Assembly: GCA_025210775.1 (NCBI GenBank)
Contig: JAOARB010000009.1
Location: 28,799-92,798 of the forward strand
Length of the DNA: 64,000 bases
DNA from: Prolixibacteraceae bacterium
Lineage (GTDB): Bacteria > Bacteroidota > Bacteroidia > Bacteroidales > Prolixibacteraceae
Direction: 5' to 3'
Position 1 is the first letter of the stretch; each line of letters opens with the position of its first letter. This document shows positions 1 through 8,207 of the stretch, piece after piece. A program made the position numbers and the translations under genes. The notes below the pieces were generated by a model, which worked only from the letters and a program-made list of their open reading frames with translations, did no database searches and was not told the DNA's origin.

Positions 1-760
1 CGCCATCTTCTCCAATTTGAAGATAAGCAGCATAGTTCAATCTTTCTAAAGCGTTTTTACGCCAAGTGGCTGCTTCTGGCATCTCATCAAGAAAGATAGA
101 AGCACAAAATAGTCCATTATATTCTAATATTCCCCAATTGCTGGTTTTGGAGAAGAAAGAAAAAGAGTCATTGATATACTCAGCATGTGCTGCCAAACAA
201 GCTTTAAATTTCTTCTTGAATTCAGGAGTTAATGCCGTACTATTCTGAAAATATTCATAGGTTTTAATCCAATTTTCACAACGAATGCCCACTTCTATGC
301 GTCTCCAACTATTGGCCAATTCTTTGGTTTTAGTTAAAGGATTGCGCTCCATCCAGTCGCTACAATCTGCTACCCATTGTTTTGCATATTTCTCATCTTG
401 GGTTAAGAAGTATGCACGCCCTAGATCAATCCAATATTTATGTCTGTTGAGCATGTAACACCATTCTGGATCTCCGTTAGGCATCGCTAGCCAATCGATT
501 GCATCCTTGAATTGAAAAGGTTTATTGGTCTTCTCCATATCCCAATCGTATCGAAAGAGATACTCTTTGCGCATAACCTGATCTGCTACATCTAATGTTT
601 TTTTTACGTCACTTGGATAAAGTGATTTGATCTGTTCGCTTTCTGATGGTTGGTGCATCAAATAGAGTGGGCTTTTCTTTTTGGCTTCTGTTGTTAAAGA
701 CAAAAACAAAAGAGCCCCACATAGCATGCCTTGGATGCATCTATTCCATATGTTGTTCAT
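1..760 (-). CDS. Heparinase II/III-family polysaccharide lyase, N-terminal part (cut by window edge)
   Basis: This minus-strand gene starts at the ATG ending at 760 and runs off the left edge, so only about 253 N-terminal residues are visible. It begins with a signal peptide (hydrophobic stretch MLCGALLFLSLTTEA near residues 12-26). The helical segment contains SWRRIEVGIRCENW and later SNWGILEYNGLFCASIF, the pattern of the alpha-toroid N-terminal domain of heparinase II/III-type lyases. Such enzymes cleave uronate-containing polysaccharides by beta-elimination in the periplasm or outside the cell. The catalytic beta-sandwich is outside the window, so substrate (alginate, heparin-like or other) cannot be judged. 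The lyase call is family-level inference. Confidence 0.7.
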   Translation of the reverse strand, partial: MNNIWNRCIQGMLCGALLFLSLTTEAKKKSPLYLMHQPSESEQIKSLYPSDVKKTLDVADQVMRKEYLFRYDWDMEKTNKPFQFKDAIDWLAMPNGDPEWCYMLNRHKYWIDLGRAYFLTQDEKYAKQWVADCSDWMERNPLTKTKELANSWRRIEVGIRCENWIKTYEYFQNSTALTPEFKKKFKACLAAHAEYINDSFSFFSKTSNWGILEYNGLFCASIFLDEMPEAATWRKNALERLNYAAYLQIGEDG

Positions 761-1059
761 CTGTTTTGTTGATTTAGTAATATATACAGTTAAAAGTTGA
801 CATAATACGAAGAAAAACAAACTATTTATCAAAAACAAAGAAGAGGCATGTTTTAAGATTTTACGACATTTAGATTCTGTTGAGGTGATGCTGTTTCTGC
901 TTATAAACTTAATGAGTTGATTTTCTATATCACAAGAGTTGAAAATAACATACATAATATAAAGCTTCAAACTAAACATTGTTATAGGGCATCTGTTATT
1001 ATCAAAAGAATAGTTCTTTAATATAGAAGAGAGAAAAAGAAACAATAAACAATCATATT

Positions 1060-1398
1060 ATGAGAATAGTATCATTAGCTGAATTAAACCCAAGAGAAGG
1101 AAATAAGCCTAACGTGGAGCTGCTGCTTAATACAGGCCATTCTAAGGAAATAAAAATATCGTTTACTAAAGGACAGACCATGGCTGAGCATAAAGCACCG
1201 GGAGCCATTGTTGTGATGGTATATACAGGAAAGATACAATTTGGTGTAAATGGGAAGCAACATATTCTGAATAGAGGTGATATGATCTCATTAGAACCGC
1301 AGATCGCACATGATTTAGAAGCATTGGAAGATTCCATTGTAAGGCTATCTCTTTCTTCGCATGATGATTTTACACGAGTGCAGATGTTGACAAAATAG
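1060..1398 (+). CDS. Small cupin-domain protein
   Basis: A 112-residue single-domain cupin. The double-stranded beta-helix signature is visible: an early metal-site histidine in AEHKAPG, a Gly-rich turn VYTGKIQFGVNGKQHIL, then GDMISLEPQIAHDLEALEDS with the second-motif histidine. There is no signal peptide, so it is probably cytosolic. The family includes quercetin-dioxygenase-like and sugar-binding sensor cupins, and the substrate cannot be inferred. It stands alone, with a strong hairpin terminator directly after the stop and ribosomal genes converging from the other side. Confidence 0.75.
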   Translation: MRIVSLAELNPREGNKPNVELLLNTGHSKEIKISFTKGQTMAEHKAPGAIVVMVYTGKIQFGVNGKQHILNRGDMISLEPQIAHDLEALEDSIVRLSLSSHDDFTRVQMLTK

Positions 1399-1407
1399 GG
1401 CATAAAA

Positions 1408-1440
1408 AAAAGTGGTTAGGGACGAATCTAACCACTTTTA
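1408..1440. terminator. Bidirectional hairpin terminator between the cupin gene and rplI
   Basis: A 10-bp stem AAGTGGTTAG / CTAACCACTT (1410-1419 with 1428-1437) encloses an 8-nt loop. An A-run precedes it and T follows it, so it can serve the cupin gene on + and the ribosomal operon on -. Confidence 0.85.
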
Positions 1441-1508
1441 TATGTTGTCTAAATATTTTAAAAACTAATCAGGAATTGGTTTAACAATCCTTTAAGAGCA
1501 ATCTTAGA

Positions 1509-1955
1509 TTACTCAGAAATCACTTCAAATGAGAAATCTACAACAACCTCGCGGTGAAGCTTGATTTTTGCTGAGTGAGATCCAACTTCTTTGATTGAAT
1601 CTTCTTTGATAGTGATTTGCTTACGATCGATATCGAAGCCTTGAGCTTTAAGAGCTTCAGCAATTTGGATGTTGTTTACCGAACCGAAGATCTTACCAGT
1701 AGTTGAAGTCTTAGCTCCAATAGTTACTTTAAGATCTGCTAATTTAGTTGCAACAACTGATGCCTCTTCTTTCAACTTAGCTTCTTTGTGAGCGCGTTGA
1801 CGTTGGTTTTCTGCCAACACCTTTTTAGCTGACTCAGTAGCCAAGATTGCTAGACCTTGAGGAATCAAGAAATTACGACCATATCCATCTTTTACAGTGA
1901 TGACGTCATCTTTGCTACCCAAACGAGCAACATCTTGTTTCAAAATAATTTCCAT
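1509..1955 (-). CDS. rplI: 50S ribosomal protein bL9
   Basis: A 148-residue protein matching bL9, which binds 23S rRNA through its N-domain and reaches across the ribosome with a long helix. The N-terminal globular domain shows MEIILKQDVARLGSKDD and the family signature GYGRNFLIPQGLA near residues 25-37. The connecting helix (AENQRQRAHKEAKLKEEA) and the C-terminal domain follow. It is the third gene of the rpsF-rpsR-rplI operon, 20 nt after rpsR. Length and order are typical. Confidence 0.97.
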   Translation of the reverse strand: MEIILKQDVARLGSKDDVITVKDGYGRNFLIPQGLAILATESAKKVLAENQRQRAHKEAKLKEEASVVATKLADLKVTIGAKTSTTGKIFGSVNNIQIAEALKAQGFDIDRKQITIKEDSIKEVGSHSAKIKLHREVVVDFSFEVISE

Positions 1956-1975
1956 CTTTTCTCCTTTGTTTTTGA

Positions 1976-2245
1976 TTATTTCAACAAATCAGTTACATAA
2001 GGCAACAAAGCGATTTGACGCGCACGTTTGATAGCCTGAGACACCTTACGTTGGTACTTCAACGATGTTCCTGTAATGCGACGAGGAAGAATTTTTCCTT
2101 GCTCGTTCAAAAACTTCTTAAGAAATTCTGGATCTTTGTAATCAACATACTTGATACCATTCTTTTTGAAGCGACAGTATTTTTTCTTTTTGATCTCTAC
2201 TGTTGGAGGAGTCAAATATCTGATTTCACTACTATTTTGTGCCAT
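1976..2245 (-). CDS. rpsR: 30S ribosomal protein bS18
   Basis: An 89-residue bS18. It carries [20 protein letters not shown] followed by [19 protein letters not shown] and the basic C-terminal helix [14 protein letters not shown], which are family hallmarks. bS18 binds the 16S platform as a heterodimer with bS6, encoded 3 nt upstream. The N-terminal extension relative to short bS18 is usual in this phylum. Confidence 0.97.
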   Translation of the reverse strand: MAQNSSEIRYLTPPTVEIKKKKYCRFKKNGIKYVDYKDPEFLKKFLNEQGKILPRRITGTSLKYQRKVSQAIKRARQIALLPYVTDLLK

Positions 2246-2248
2246 GAC

Positions 2249-2596
2249 TTAGTTCTCCTTTTCTGATTTAAATTTGTTACGACGTTTCTCGCTATACTGA
2301 GCTGCATACTTTTCTAGTTTCACAGTCATGAAACGAATAACACGCTCGTCGCGTTTGAATTCAGTTTCAAACTTAGCTAGGAAGCTAGGGTCCGCCTTAA
2401 ATTCAAAAAGATGATAAAATCCTGTAGACTTCTTCTGAATTGGATAAGCCAATTTCTTAAGTCCCCAGTTTTCTTCGTGGATCATCTCGCCGCCGTTATC
2501 GACAACAAGAGCACGAAATTTGTCTACCGCTTCCTTTATCTGACCTTCAGATAAAACGGGAGTAGCAATGAAAACGGTTTCGTACTGGTTAAACAT
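2249..2596 (-). CDS. rpsF: 30S ribosomal protein bS6
   Basis: A 115-residue bS6 with [20 protein letters not shown] at the N-terminus and [20 protein letters not shown] in the middle, both diagnostic. A short Lys-rich tail follows. It is the first gene of the S6-S18-L9 operon. A strong promoter and a 5'-terminal hairpin lie directly upstream, suggesting feedback control by the S6:S18 complex, as known in other bacteria. Confidence 0.97.
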   Translation of the reverse strand: MFNQYETVFIATPVLSEGQIKEAVDKFRALVVDNGGEMIHEENWGLKKLAYPIQKKSTGFYHLFEFKADPSFLAKFETEFKRDERVIRFMTVKLEKYAAQYSEKRRNKFKSEKEN

Positions 2597-2628
2597 GATA
2601 TTAACTTTAAATGATTAATTAAAATTAA

Positions 2629-2648
2629 CCGACACATTCTGTGTTCGG
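2629..2648 (-). promoter_or_regulatory. Candidate S6:S18 leader hairpin at the 5' end of the rpsF mRNA
   Basis: On the minus strand the predicted transcript starts with CCGAACACAGAATGTGTCGG, a hairpin with one bulged base, a GAA loop and a CCG/CGG base. Autoregulatory S6:S18 leaders present a CCG-containing hairpin that mimics the 16S site. The match here is only structural and by eye. Confidence 0.45.
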
Positions 2649-2653
2649 CGCCG

Positions 2654-2684
2654 CAAATATAACACGATTCTATCGACTGACAAA
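2654..2684 (-). promoter_or_regulatory. Promoter of rpsF-rpsR-rplI
   Basis: On the minus strand, TTTG (2684-2681) is separated by 19 nt from TATATTTG (2661-2654). This fits the Bacteroidota -33/-7 consensus and predicts a start near 2647-2648, at the leader hairpin. Confidence 0.8.
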
Positions 2685-2738
2685 CAGATAAGTGAATATT
2701 TTTAATCAAAAACATTCTTTTTAGCAAAAAAAACATCC

Positions 2739-2746
2739 TAATTTTG
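2739..2746 (+). promoter_or_regulatory. Probable -7 box of the MATE exporter gene
   Basis: TAATTTTG matches the Bacteroidota -7 consensus TAnnTTTG about 100 nt before the start codon. The -33 position holds only a T-rich stretch, so the assignment is tentative. Confidence 0.45.
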
Positions 2747-2844
2747 CATCCCCAAAGGAAATGTTCCTTAACATTAGGAAACACTCTTAATACAAGAATC
2801 TCTCCCCAAAATAGAGATCTTAGTATCGTAAGTAAATAACAACA

Positions 2845-4188
2845 ATGAATCAAACAAAAGAGAATTTAAAGAAGATTTCAGGATTAGCTATCCCACTAAT
2901 TCTATCACAAATAGGACAAGTGTTTGTGACGCTTGCAGACAATGCAATGGTAGGTCATGCCGGTAAAGAATATTTAGCAGCCTCTTCGTTTGCCAATAGT
3001 GTCTTTATGATGATTTTAATGTTTGGCATGGGGATTACCTTTGGTTTGACACCATTGGTTGGAAAGTCATATGGACAAAAAGAGTATGGTTATATACAGA
3101 AATTGTTTCATAACTCTATCTTCTTAAACCTGACGATTTCTGTAATCTTGATGATAGTAGGCGTCGTAGTTGGTTTATGTATGCCTTTTATGGGACAGCC
3201 AGAACATGTGGTCGCTTTGGCACAGCCCTACTATTATATTTTACTTATTTCTGTTTTGCCACTACTACATTTCTTTTCTATCAAACAGTTCGCAGAAGGA
3301 ATGGAGAATACCAAATTGGCAATGATTTTAACTGTTACGGGAAACATCTTAAATATTATTGGAAACTACATCCTTATTTACGGTAAATTTGGAGCACCAC
3401 AGCTCTATCTTAACGGAGCTGGAATTTCCACTCTTATTTCCCGTATTTTTATGATGGGTGGGTTTATCTATGTTTTTAAAACCAAGAGCGTATTTGAAAA
3501 CTTTAGCCTCTCTTTTAGTTTTAAAGAGATAGAATGGAAAATTCAAAAGCGCTTGTTAGGTATTGGTAGTTCTATTGGATTGCAGATGCTTATCGAAGCC
3601 GTGATATTTAGTGTGGGTGCCATTATGATGGGTTGGGTTGGAGAGTTGTATCTTGCCTCTCACCAAATTGCAGTGAGTCTTTCGTATTTCACTTTTATGA
3701 TTGCCAATGGTATTGCTCAGGCTACTACGATACGCATCAGCACGCTCTATGGACAGAAAGATTTGCTACAGCTTAATACTACTATCAAATTGTCTTTTAT
3801 TATTACACTTTGTTACTCAACGCTTTGTTGTATAATGTTCTATGTCTTAGCCCGTCCTCTTGCTGCAATCTTTACTAATGAAATGGAGGTGATTGCAGAA
3901 GCCGCAGCTTTGATTGGAATGGCGGCGATATATCAGATATTCGATGGATTACAGGTGTTAGGTATAGGTGTGTTAAGAGGTTTTGCTGATGTGAAAAAAC
4001 CAATGATTTATGCCGCTGCATCTTATCTTTTGGTAGGAATACCAGGGGGGTATATTTGTACCTTTACCCTTGGTATGGGAGCTAGAGGAATATGGGTAGG
4101 ATTCATTATTGGATTAGGATCTGCGGCCGTCCTATTTTGGGCTCGTATATACAAGCGCATGAAAGTTCTAGGTGGTCAACTTGCGTGA
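2845..4188 (+). CDS. MATE-family multidrug/Na+ antiporter
   Basis: A 447-residue polytopic inner-membrane protein with about 12 hydrophobic segments in two similar halves. The N-terminus reads ISGLAIPLILSQIGQVFVTLADNAMVGHAG, and GMGITFGLTPLVGKSYGQK follows, both typical of the NorM branch of MATE exporters. These extrude cationic drugs or metabolites in exchange for Na+ or H+. The gene is monocistronic and diverges from the rpsF operon. Substrate cannot be read from the sequence. Confidence 0.9.
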   Translation: MNQTKENLKKISGLAIPLILSQIGQVFVTLADNAMVGHAGKEYLAASSFANSVFMMILMFGMGITFGLTPLVGKSYGQKEYGYIQKLFHNSIFLNLTISVILMIVGVVVGLCMPFMGQPEHVVALAQPYYYILLISVLPLLHFFSIKQFAEGMENTKLAMILTVTGNILNIIGNYILIYGKFGAPQLYLNGAGISTLISRIFMMGGFIYVFKTKSVFENFSLSFSFKEIEWKIQKRLLGIGSSIGLQMLIEAVIFSVGAIMMGWVGELYLASHQIAVSLSYFTFMIANGIAQATTIRISTLYGQKDLLQLNTTIKLSFIITLCYSTLCCIMFYVLARPLAAIFTNEMEVIAEAAALIGMAAIYQIFDGLQVLGIGVLRGFADVKKPMIYAAASYLLVGIPGGYICTFTLGMGARGIWVGFIIGLGSAAVLFWARIYKRMKVLGGQLA

Positions 4189-4257
4189 TTCTAACTTAAA
4201 AAACTACTTTTTAGTAGAATAAATTAAAAACATGTTGTAAAATTACCCCTATTAGTG

Positions 4258-4287
4258 TTTGTACTTTCATTTACTATTGTAGTTTTG
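4258..4287 (+). promoter_or_regulatory. Promoter of cysQ
   Basis: TTTG (4258-4261), an 18-nt spacer, then TAGTTTTG (4280-4287), a good Bacteroidota-type promoter about 70 nt before the cysQ start codon. Confidence 0.7.
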
Positions 4288-4361
4288 CCACATAAATAAA
4301 TTTAACCTTTTTCTTGTAAAGGAAGATAGTTATAATATACAGAAATTAGTTTATTACAATT

Positions 4362-5171
4362 ATGACCGAAAACACCTTCTCTAGACGAATGACTCTACTC
4401 GCAATGCAAGCTGCATTAAGAGGAGGAAAAGAGATACACAAAATTTACAGACGTAATGATGTTCAGGTGGAATTCAAAGAAGACCAATCTCCTGTGACCA
4501 TTGCGGACAGGAAGGCTAGTGAGGTCATATGTGACGTCCTATCCCTAACACAAATTCCTGTCTTAAGCGAAGAAGAAGTATTTCCCTCATTTGACGAACG
4601 AAAAACATGGGAGTATTTATGGATCATTGACCCTTTAGATGGCACCAAAGAGTTTATCAAAAGAAACAATGATTTTACCGTAAATATTGCTCTGATACAC
4701 AAAGGCCAGCCGATTATGGGAATTATCTATATCCCAATGTCGGATGTAATCTATTTTGGAAACCATACCGATGGAGCATTTATGTGTAAGAATGCTCATA
4801 AGATGGAACCTGAAGAGATATTACAGAAAGCCTATAAAATACCAACATCGGATCAACCCGAAAAATACACTGTGGTGGGTAGTAAATCTCACATGAACAA
4901 GGACACGGAAGCGTTCTTTGAGAATATCATTAAAGAAAAAGGGGCCGATAACACCCAAATTCTTCATTGTGGTAGCTCTATTAAAATGTGTATGGTTGCC
5001 GAAGGAAAAGCCAACATCTATCCAAGATGTAGCAATATAATGGAATGGGACACGGCTGCGGGACACGCTATTTGTGAAGCTGCAGGATGTCAAGTGACCC
5101 AATTCGACGGTTCTCCTCTAACCTACAATAAAGAGGATTTTACACAACCATGGTTTGTTGTTAAACGATAA
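4362..5171 (+). CDS. cysQ: 3'(2'),5'-bisphosphate nucleotidase CysQ
   Basis: A 269-residue member of the Li+-sensitive, Mg2+-dependent phosphatase (inositol monophosphatase-like) family. It removes the 3'-phosphate of PAP, the by-product of sulfate assimilation and sulfotransfer. The metal-binding motif DPLDGT lies at residues 90-95 (IIDPLDGTKEFIKRNNDFTV), with the second signature WDTAAGHAICEAAG around 229-242 and the upstream Glu pair in LSEEEV. It has its own promoter and a terminator-like hairpin follows. Confidence 0.92.
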   Translation: MTENTFSRRMTLLAMQAALRGGKEIHKIYRRNDVQVEFKEDQSPVTIADRKASEVICDVLSLTQIPVLSEEEVFPSFDERKTWEYLWIIDPLDGTKEFIKRNNDFTVNIALIHKGQPIMGIIYIPMSDVIYFGNHTDGAFMCKNAHKMEPEEILQKAYKIPTSDQPEKYTVVGSKSHMNKDTEAFFENIIKEKGADNTQILHCGSSIKMCMVAEGKANIYPRCSNIMEWDTAAGHAICEAAGCQVTQFDGSPLTYNKEDFTQPWFVVKR

Positions 5172-5190
5172 TAAACCTCGTAAACCATTA

Positions 5191-5240
5191 CAATGATACA
5201 TTTTGTCTTATAGTGAGACTTTTGTATCATTGTCATTTTA
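5191..5240 (+). terminator. Hairpin terminator after cysQ
   Basis: A perfect 10-bp stem CAATGATACA (5191-5200) / TGTATCATTG (5223-5232) is followed by a T-rich stretch. The loop holds a smaller GTCT/AGAC stem. Its distal arm overlaps the ffh promoter region. Confidence 0.7.
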
Positions 5241-5249
5241 CTATCTTTG
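5221..5249 (+). promoter_or_regulatory. Promoter of ffh
   Basis: TATCTTTG (5242-5249) fits the -7 box and TTTG at 5221-5224 is 17 nt upstream. It lies 30 nt before the ffh start codon. Confidence 0.55.
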
Positions 5250-5278
5250 TGAATATAAAAAAACAGGGTATATAAAGA

Positions 5279-6616
5279 ATGTTTGAAAGTCTTAACGAAA
5301 AATTAGAGAAATCTTTCAAATTGCTCAAGGGGCAAGGGAAGATTACCGAAATCAATATTGCAGAAACATTAAAAGAAGTGCGTCGTTCATTACTTGATGC
5401 CGATGTGAACTTCAAGATTGCAAAAGATTTTACCAATAGAGTAAAAGAGAAAGCACTAGGACAAGAAGTGCTTACTGCGGTAAAACCAGGTCAGTTGATG
5501 GTGAAGATTGTTCACGACGAGCTTGCAGCTTTGATGGGGGACAACGCAGAACCAATTAATTTGAATGACAAACCTGCAATCATCTTGATGGCTGGTCTTC
5601 AAGGATCTGGTAAAACTACTTTCTCTGGTAAATTAGCCAACCGTCTTAAACAAAAAGAAAATAAGAATCCTCTTTTAGTTGCTTGTGATATCTACCGTCC
5701 TGCGGCGATTGATCAGCTTAAAGTGGTAGGTGAGCAAATCAATGTTCCTGTTTATTCAGAGCCTGAAAATAAAAATGCGGTTAAAATTGCTGAGGCTGCA
5801 CTTAAACATGCCAAAGAGAATGGTCATGATGTGGTGATTGTCGATACTGCTGGTCGTCTTGCTATTGATGAAGAGATGATGAATGAGATTGCTGCTGTTA
5901 AGAAAGCAATCAACCCTTCAGAGATTCTTTTTGTTGTCGATTCAATGACAGGTCAAGATGCTGTGAATACTGCGAAAGCCTTCAACGATAGACTAGATTT
6001 CAACGGTGTTGTTCTTACTAAGTTAGATGGTGATACTCGTGGTGGTGCTGCACTTTCTATCCGTGAGGTAGTACAAAAGCCTATCAAATTTGTAGGTACT
6101 GGAGAGAAGATGGAAGCCCTAGACGTTTTCCACCCATCTCGTATGGCTGACCGTATTCTTGGTATGGGTGATATCGTATCTCTTGTAGAGAAAGCCCAAG
6201 AACAGTTTGACGAAGAGGAAGCAAAAAAATTACAAAAGAAACTTGCTAAAGATCAATTCAACTTCAATGATTTCTTGAAACAGATTCAACAAATCAAGAA
6301 GATGGGTAATATTAAAGATCTAGCTTCTATGATTCCAGGTGTAGGTAAAGCGCTTAAAGATGTAGATATTGATGACGATGCATTCAAAGGTATCGAAGCA
6401 ATTATCTATTCTATGACTCCAGAAGAGAGAGAAAATCCAACTCTTCTTAGTGGTTCTCGTCGTCGTCGTGTTGCAGATGGATCAGGTACTTCTATTCAAG
6501 AGGTAAACCGCCTTATTAAGCAATTCTCTGAAACAAGAAAGATGATGAAGATGATCTCTGGTGGAGGAAACATGAGAGGTATGATGGGTAAAATGAAAGG
6601 AATGAGAAGACGTTAG
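5279..6616 (+). CDS. ffh: Signal recognition particle protein Ffh (SRP54)
   Basis: A 445-residue SRP GTPase with the usual N, G and M domains. It binds signal peptides and SRP RNA and delivers ribosomes to FtsY. The P-loop GLQGSGKTT is at residues 106-114. DTAGR begins at 189, TKLDGDTRGGAAL follows, and the Met-rich M domain ends in MRGMMGKMKGMRRR. Length and motif spacing are normal. The RNA subunit of the same particle is encoded about 240 bp downstream. Confidence 0.98.
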   Translation: MFESLNEKLEKSFKLLKGQGKITEINIAETLKEVRRSLLDADVNFKIAKDFTNRVKEKALGQEVLTAVKPGQLMVKIVHDELAALMGDNAEPINLNDKPAIILMAGLQGSGKTTFSGKLANRLKQKENKNPLLVACDIYRPAAIDQLKVVGEQINVPVYSEPENKNAVKIAEAALKHAKENGHDVVIVDTAGRLAIDEEMMNEIAAVKKAINPSEILFVVDSMTGQDAVNTAKAFNDRLDFNGVVLTKLDGDTRGGAALSIREVVQKPIKFVGTGEKMEALDVFHPSRMADRILGMGDIVSLVEKAQEQFDEEEAKKLQKKLAKDQFNFNDFLKQIQQIKKMGNIKDLASMIPGVGKALKDVDIDDDAFKGIEAIIYSMTPEERENPTLLSGSRRRRVADGSGTSIQEVNRLIKQFSETRKMMKMISGGGNMRGMMGKMKGMRRR

Positions 6617-6652
6617 TCTTTTTCTTTCTAACCTATTTACAAAATATACTAG

Positions 6653-6697
6653 CCCATAAGCACGTCTTTGTTCGATGCTTATGGGTTTCTTTTTGTT
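6653..6697 (+). terminator. Terminator of ffh
   Basis: A 10-bp stem CCCATAAGCA (6653-6662) / TGCTTATGGG (6676-6685) is followed by TTTCTTTTTG. Confidence 0.85.
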
Positions 6698-6820
6698 TTA
6701 AAAAAATAATAGTAAAAAAAGTTTCTGCTATGTGATCCTTTCACTGTGTTAAGAATCAGAGTATTCCGTAATGAAGTCCATTCTGTGGGATCTTTTAGAT
6801 GAAAAAACATGCATGTTTTA

Positions 6821-6851
6821 TTTGCAAATAACAGAATTGATATTACTTTTG
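6821..6851 (+). promoter_or_regulatory. Promoter of the SRP RNA / tRNA-Thr unit
   Basis: TTTG (6821-6824), exactly 19 nt, then TACTTTTG (6844-6851). This is a near-ideal Bacteroidota promoter and predicts a start at about 6857. Confidence 0.85.
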
Positions 6852-6856
6852 TTGTC

Positions 6857-6953
6857 GGGTGAGTGCTACACGACATGCTCCTACTGAAACTCCCCAGGGT
6901 CGGAAGGCAGCAAGGATAGGTGGTTGTAGCGGTGCGATGTAGTTAGCTCGCCC
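6857..6953 (+). ncRNA. ffs: Small bacterial SRP RNA (4.5S-like)
   Basis: A 97-nt RNA gene. The apical SRP core is clear: the CAGGGTCGGAAGGCAGCA segment contains the conserved GGAA-type loop and the symmetric and asymmetric internal loops that bind the Ffh M domain. The ends close perfectly: GGGTGAG at the 5' end pairs with CTCGCCC at 6947-6953. This is the small class of SRP RNA without an Alu domain. Its own promoter is just upstream, and the tRNA-Thr gene follows after 4 nt with no promoter between them. Confidence 0.93.
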
Positions 6954-6957
6954 ACTT

Positions 6958-7031
6958 GCCGAATTAGCTCAGTTGGCCAGAGCACGTGATTTGTAATCTC
7001 GGGGTCGTCAGTTCGAATCTGACATTCGGCT
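6958..7031 (+). tRNA. tRNA-Thr (anticodon TGT)
   Basis: A 74-nt cloverleaf. The acceptor is GCCGAAT / ATTCGGC plus discriminator T, the D arm GCTC...GAGC, and the anticodon loop TTTGTAA (6990-6996) reads TGT. The T arm is GTCAG TTCGAAT CTGAC. The anticodon stem has one T-T mismatch. CCA is not encoded. It is probably processed from the SRP RNA transcript. Confidence 0.95.
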
Positions 7032-7034
7032 CAT

Positions 7035-7066
7035 AAAGGATCATTATTCGTAATGATCCTTTTTTT
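7035..7066 (+). terminator. Terminator of the SRP RNA-tRNA unit
   Basis: A 12-bp stem AAAGGATCATTA / TAATGATCCTTT closes a stable TTCG tetraloop and runs into eight or more T. Confidence 0.95.
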
Positions 7067-7344
7067 TATGCCTATAATTTATTGTCTCCCTCCTTTAATA
7101 TCTTTTTTTAGGACTTTGTTTAAAGACGTTTAAAACGTTGTTATGTGTATTAGGGTATATATTTATCATTGTCCCTTTTTATCTCTTCATTCTTCTTAAA
7201 AGCGGGATTGTTGTTGATTCGTTACTATGGATCAGCCCAGAGCAATCCTGAAAATGTAAAGCCACCAGTTTTTTATCTATACAGTGTTCTATTTGGGTCA
7301 TCCTTTTGTTTATACTATTTAGAATCGTTTAAGCTTTTAGATGG

Positions 7345-7374
7345 TTTCCTTATATGGTTATTTTGTTATTTTTG
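7345..7374 (+). promoter_or_regulatory. Promoter of the IclR/HZS-like operon
   Basis: TATTTTTG (7367-7374) fits the -7 consensus, and TTTC at 7345-7348 is a one-mismatch -33 box with an 18-nt spacer. It lies 27 nt before the regulator's ATG. The rest of 7067-7344 shows no convincing gene. Confidence 0.5.
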
Positions 7375-7401
7375 TGTCATATATAAAACTACGATTCAAA
7401 T

Positions 7402-8184
7402 ATGAAACAAGAAGGGACCACCAAAGGCTACTCTGTTCCTAACTTAGAGCGTGCCTTAGAGATCATCGAGACATTAACTATTCATCGAAATGGATTGACT
7501 TTGACGCAATTGCAAGAATTGTTGTCATTCCCTAAGAGCTCGATCTTTCGTATTATATCTACATTGACAGAAAGAGGCTATCTTCTAAAGTCGCAGGTGG
7601 ATGGTCGTTTTACCCTTTCTAAGAAATTCCTTCGTATTGGTCTGTCTACAATGAATGAGTCGAGTATTGTAGAGACGACCTTGCCTTATATGCGTGCCAT
7701 TAGAGATGAACTTAATGAGACTGTTCTTTTGGGGGCTTTAATTGATAAAAAAGGGGTCATTCTTGAGCAGGTGGTAGGCAACCAAGGTTTTACATTTGTA
7801 TTAACCGTCGGAAATAGTTATCAGTTGCATGCTTCTGCACCAGGTAAAGCCGTGATTGCTTTCTTGCCTATAGAGGAGCAAGAAGCAGTAATCGATACTT
7901 TCGAATGGACTCGTTTTAACGATAGAACCATCACTACAAAAAAGGAGTACCAAGAAGAACTTATATCGGTTCGAGAGCATGGATATGCTTTAGATAGAGC
8001 CGAAGAGCTAGATGGCGTTTATTGTGTTGGTGCTCCCATCTTTAATCAATATGGCTATCCTATTGCTGCCATGTGGGTGACTGCTCCGTCTGCTCGCTTA
8101 GATCTATCCCATCTATGTGAAGCAGGAGAGAAGATTAAAACCATGGCATTGGAGGTCTCCAAAATATATGGCTACGAGCATTAG
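7402..8184 (+). CDS. IclR-family transcriptional regulator
   Basis: A 260-residue regulator. The N-terminal winged helix-turn-helix is at about residues 11-65 (NLERALEIIETLTIHRNGLT, then PKSSIFRIISTLTERGYL). A C-terminal effector-binding domain contains LHASAPGKAVIAFLP and EELDGVYCVGAPIFN, both conserved in IclR proteins. The family binds small carbon metabolites in the cytosol and controls catabolic operons. It is the first gene of the unit and ends 23 nt before the cytochrome gene, so it probably controls that operon. The ligand is unknown. Confidence 0.9.
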   Translation: MKQEGTTKGYSVPNLERALEIIETLTIHRNGLTLTQLQELLSFPKSSIFRIISTLTERGYLLKSQVDGRFTLSKKFLRIGLSTMNESSIVETTLPYMRAIRDELNETVLLGALIDKKGVILEQVVGNQGFTFVLTVGNSYQLHASAPGKAVIAFLPIEEQEAVIDTFEWTRFNDRTITTKKEYQEELISVREHGYALDRAEELDGVYCVGAPIFNQYGYPIAAMWVTAPSARLDLSHLCEAGEKIKTMALEVSKIYGYEH

Positions 8185-8207
8185 AACATAACAATCCAAA
8201 CTAAAAT

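Noticed and set aside
6958..7031. tRNA-Thr as an attachment site of an integrated element
   Set aside because: No repeated tRNA 3' end and no integrase were found in the window.
7169..7405. 78-codon open frame before the IclR gene
   Set aside because: It needs a TTG start, contains the regulator's promoter and has no family character.
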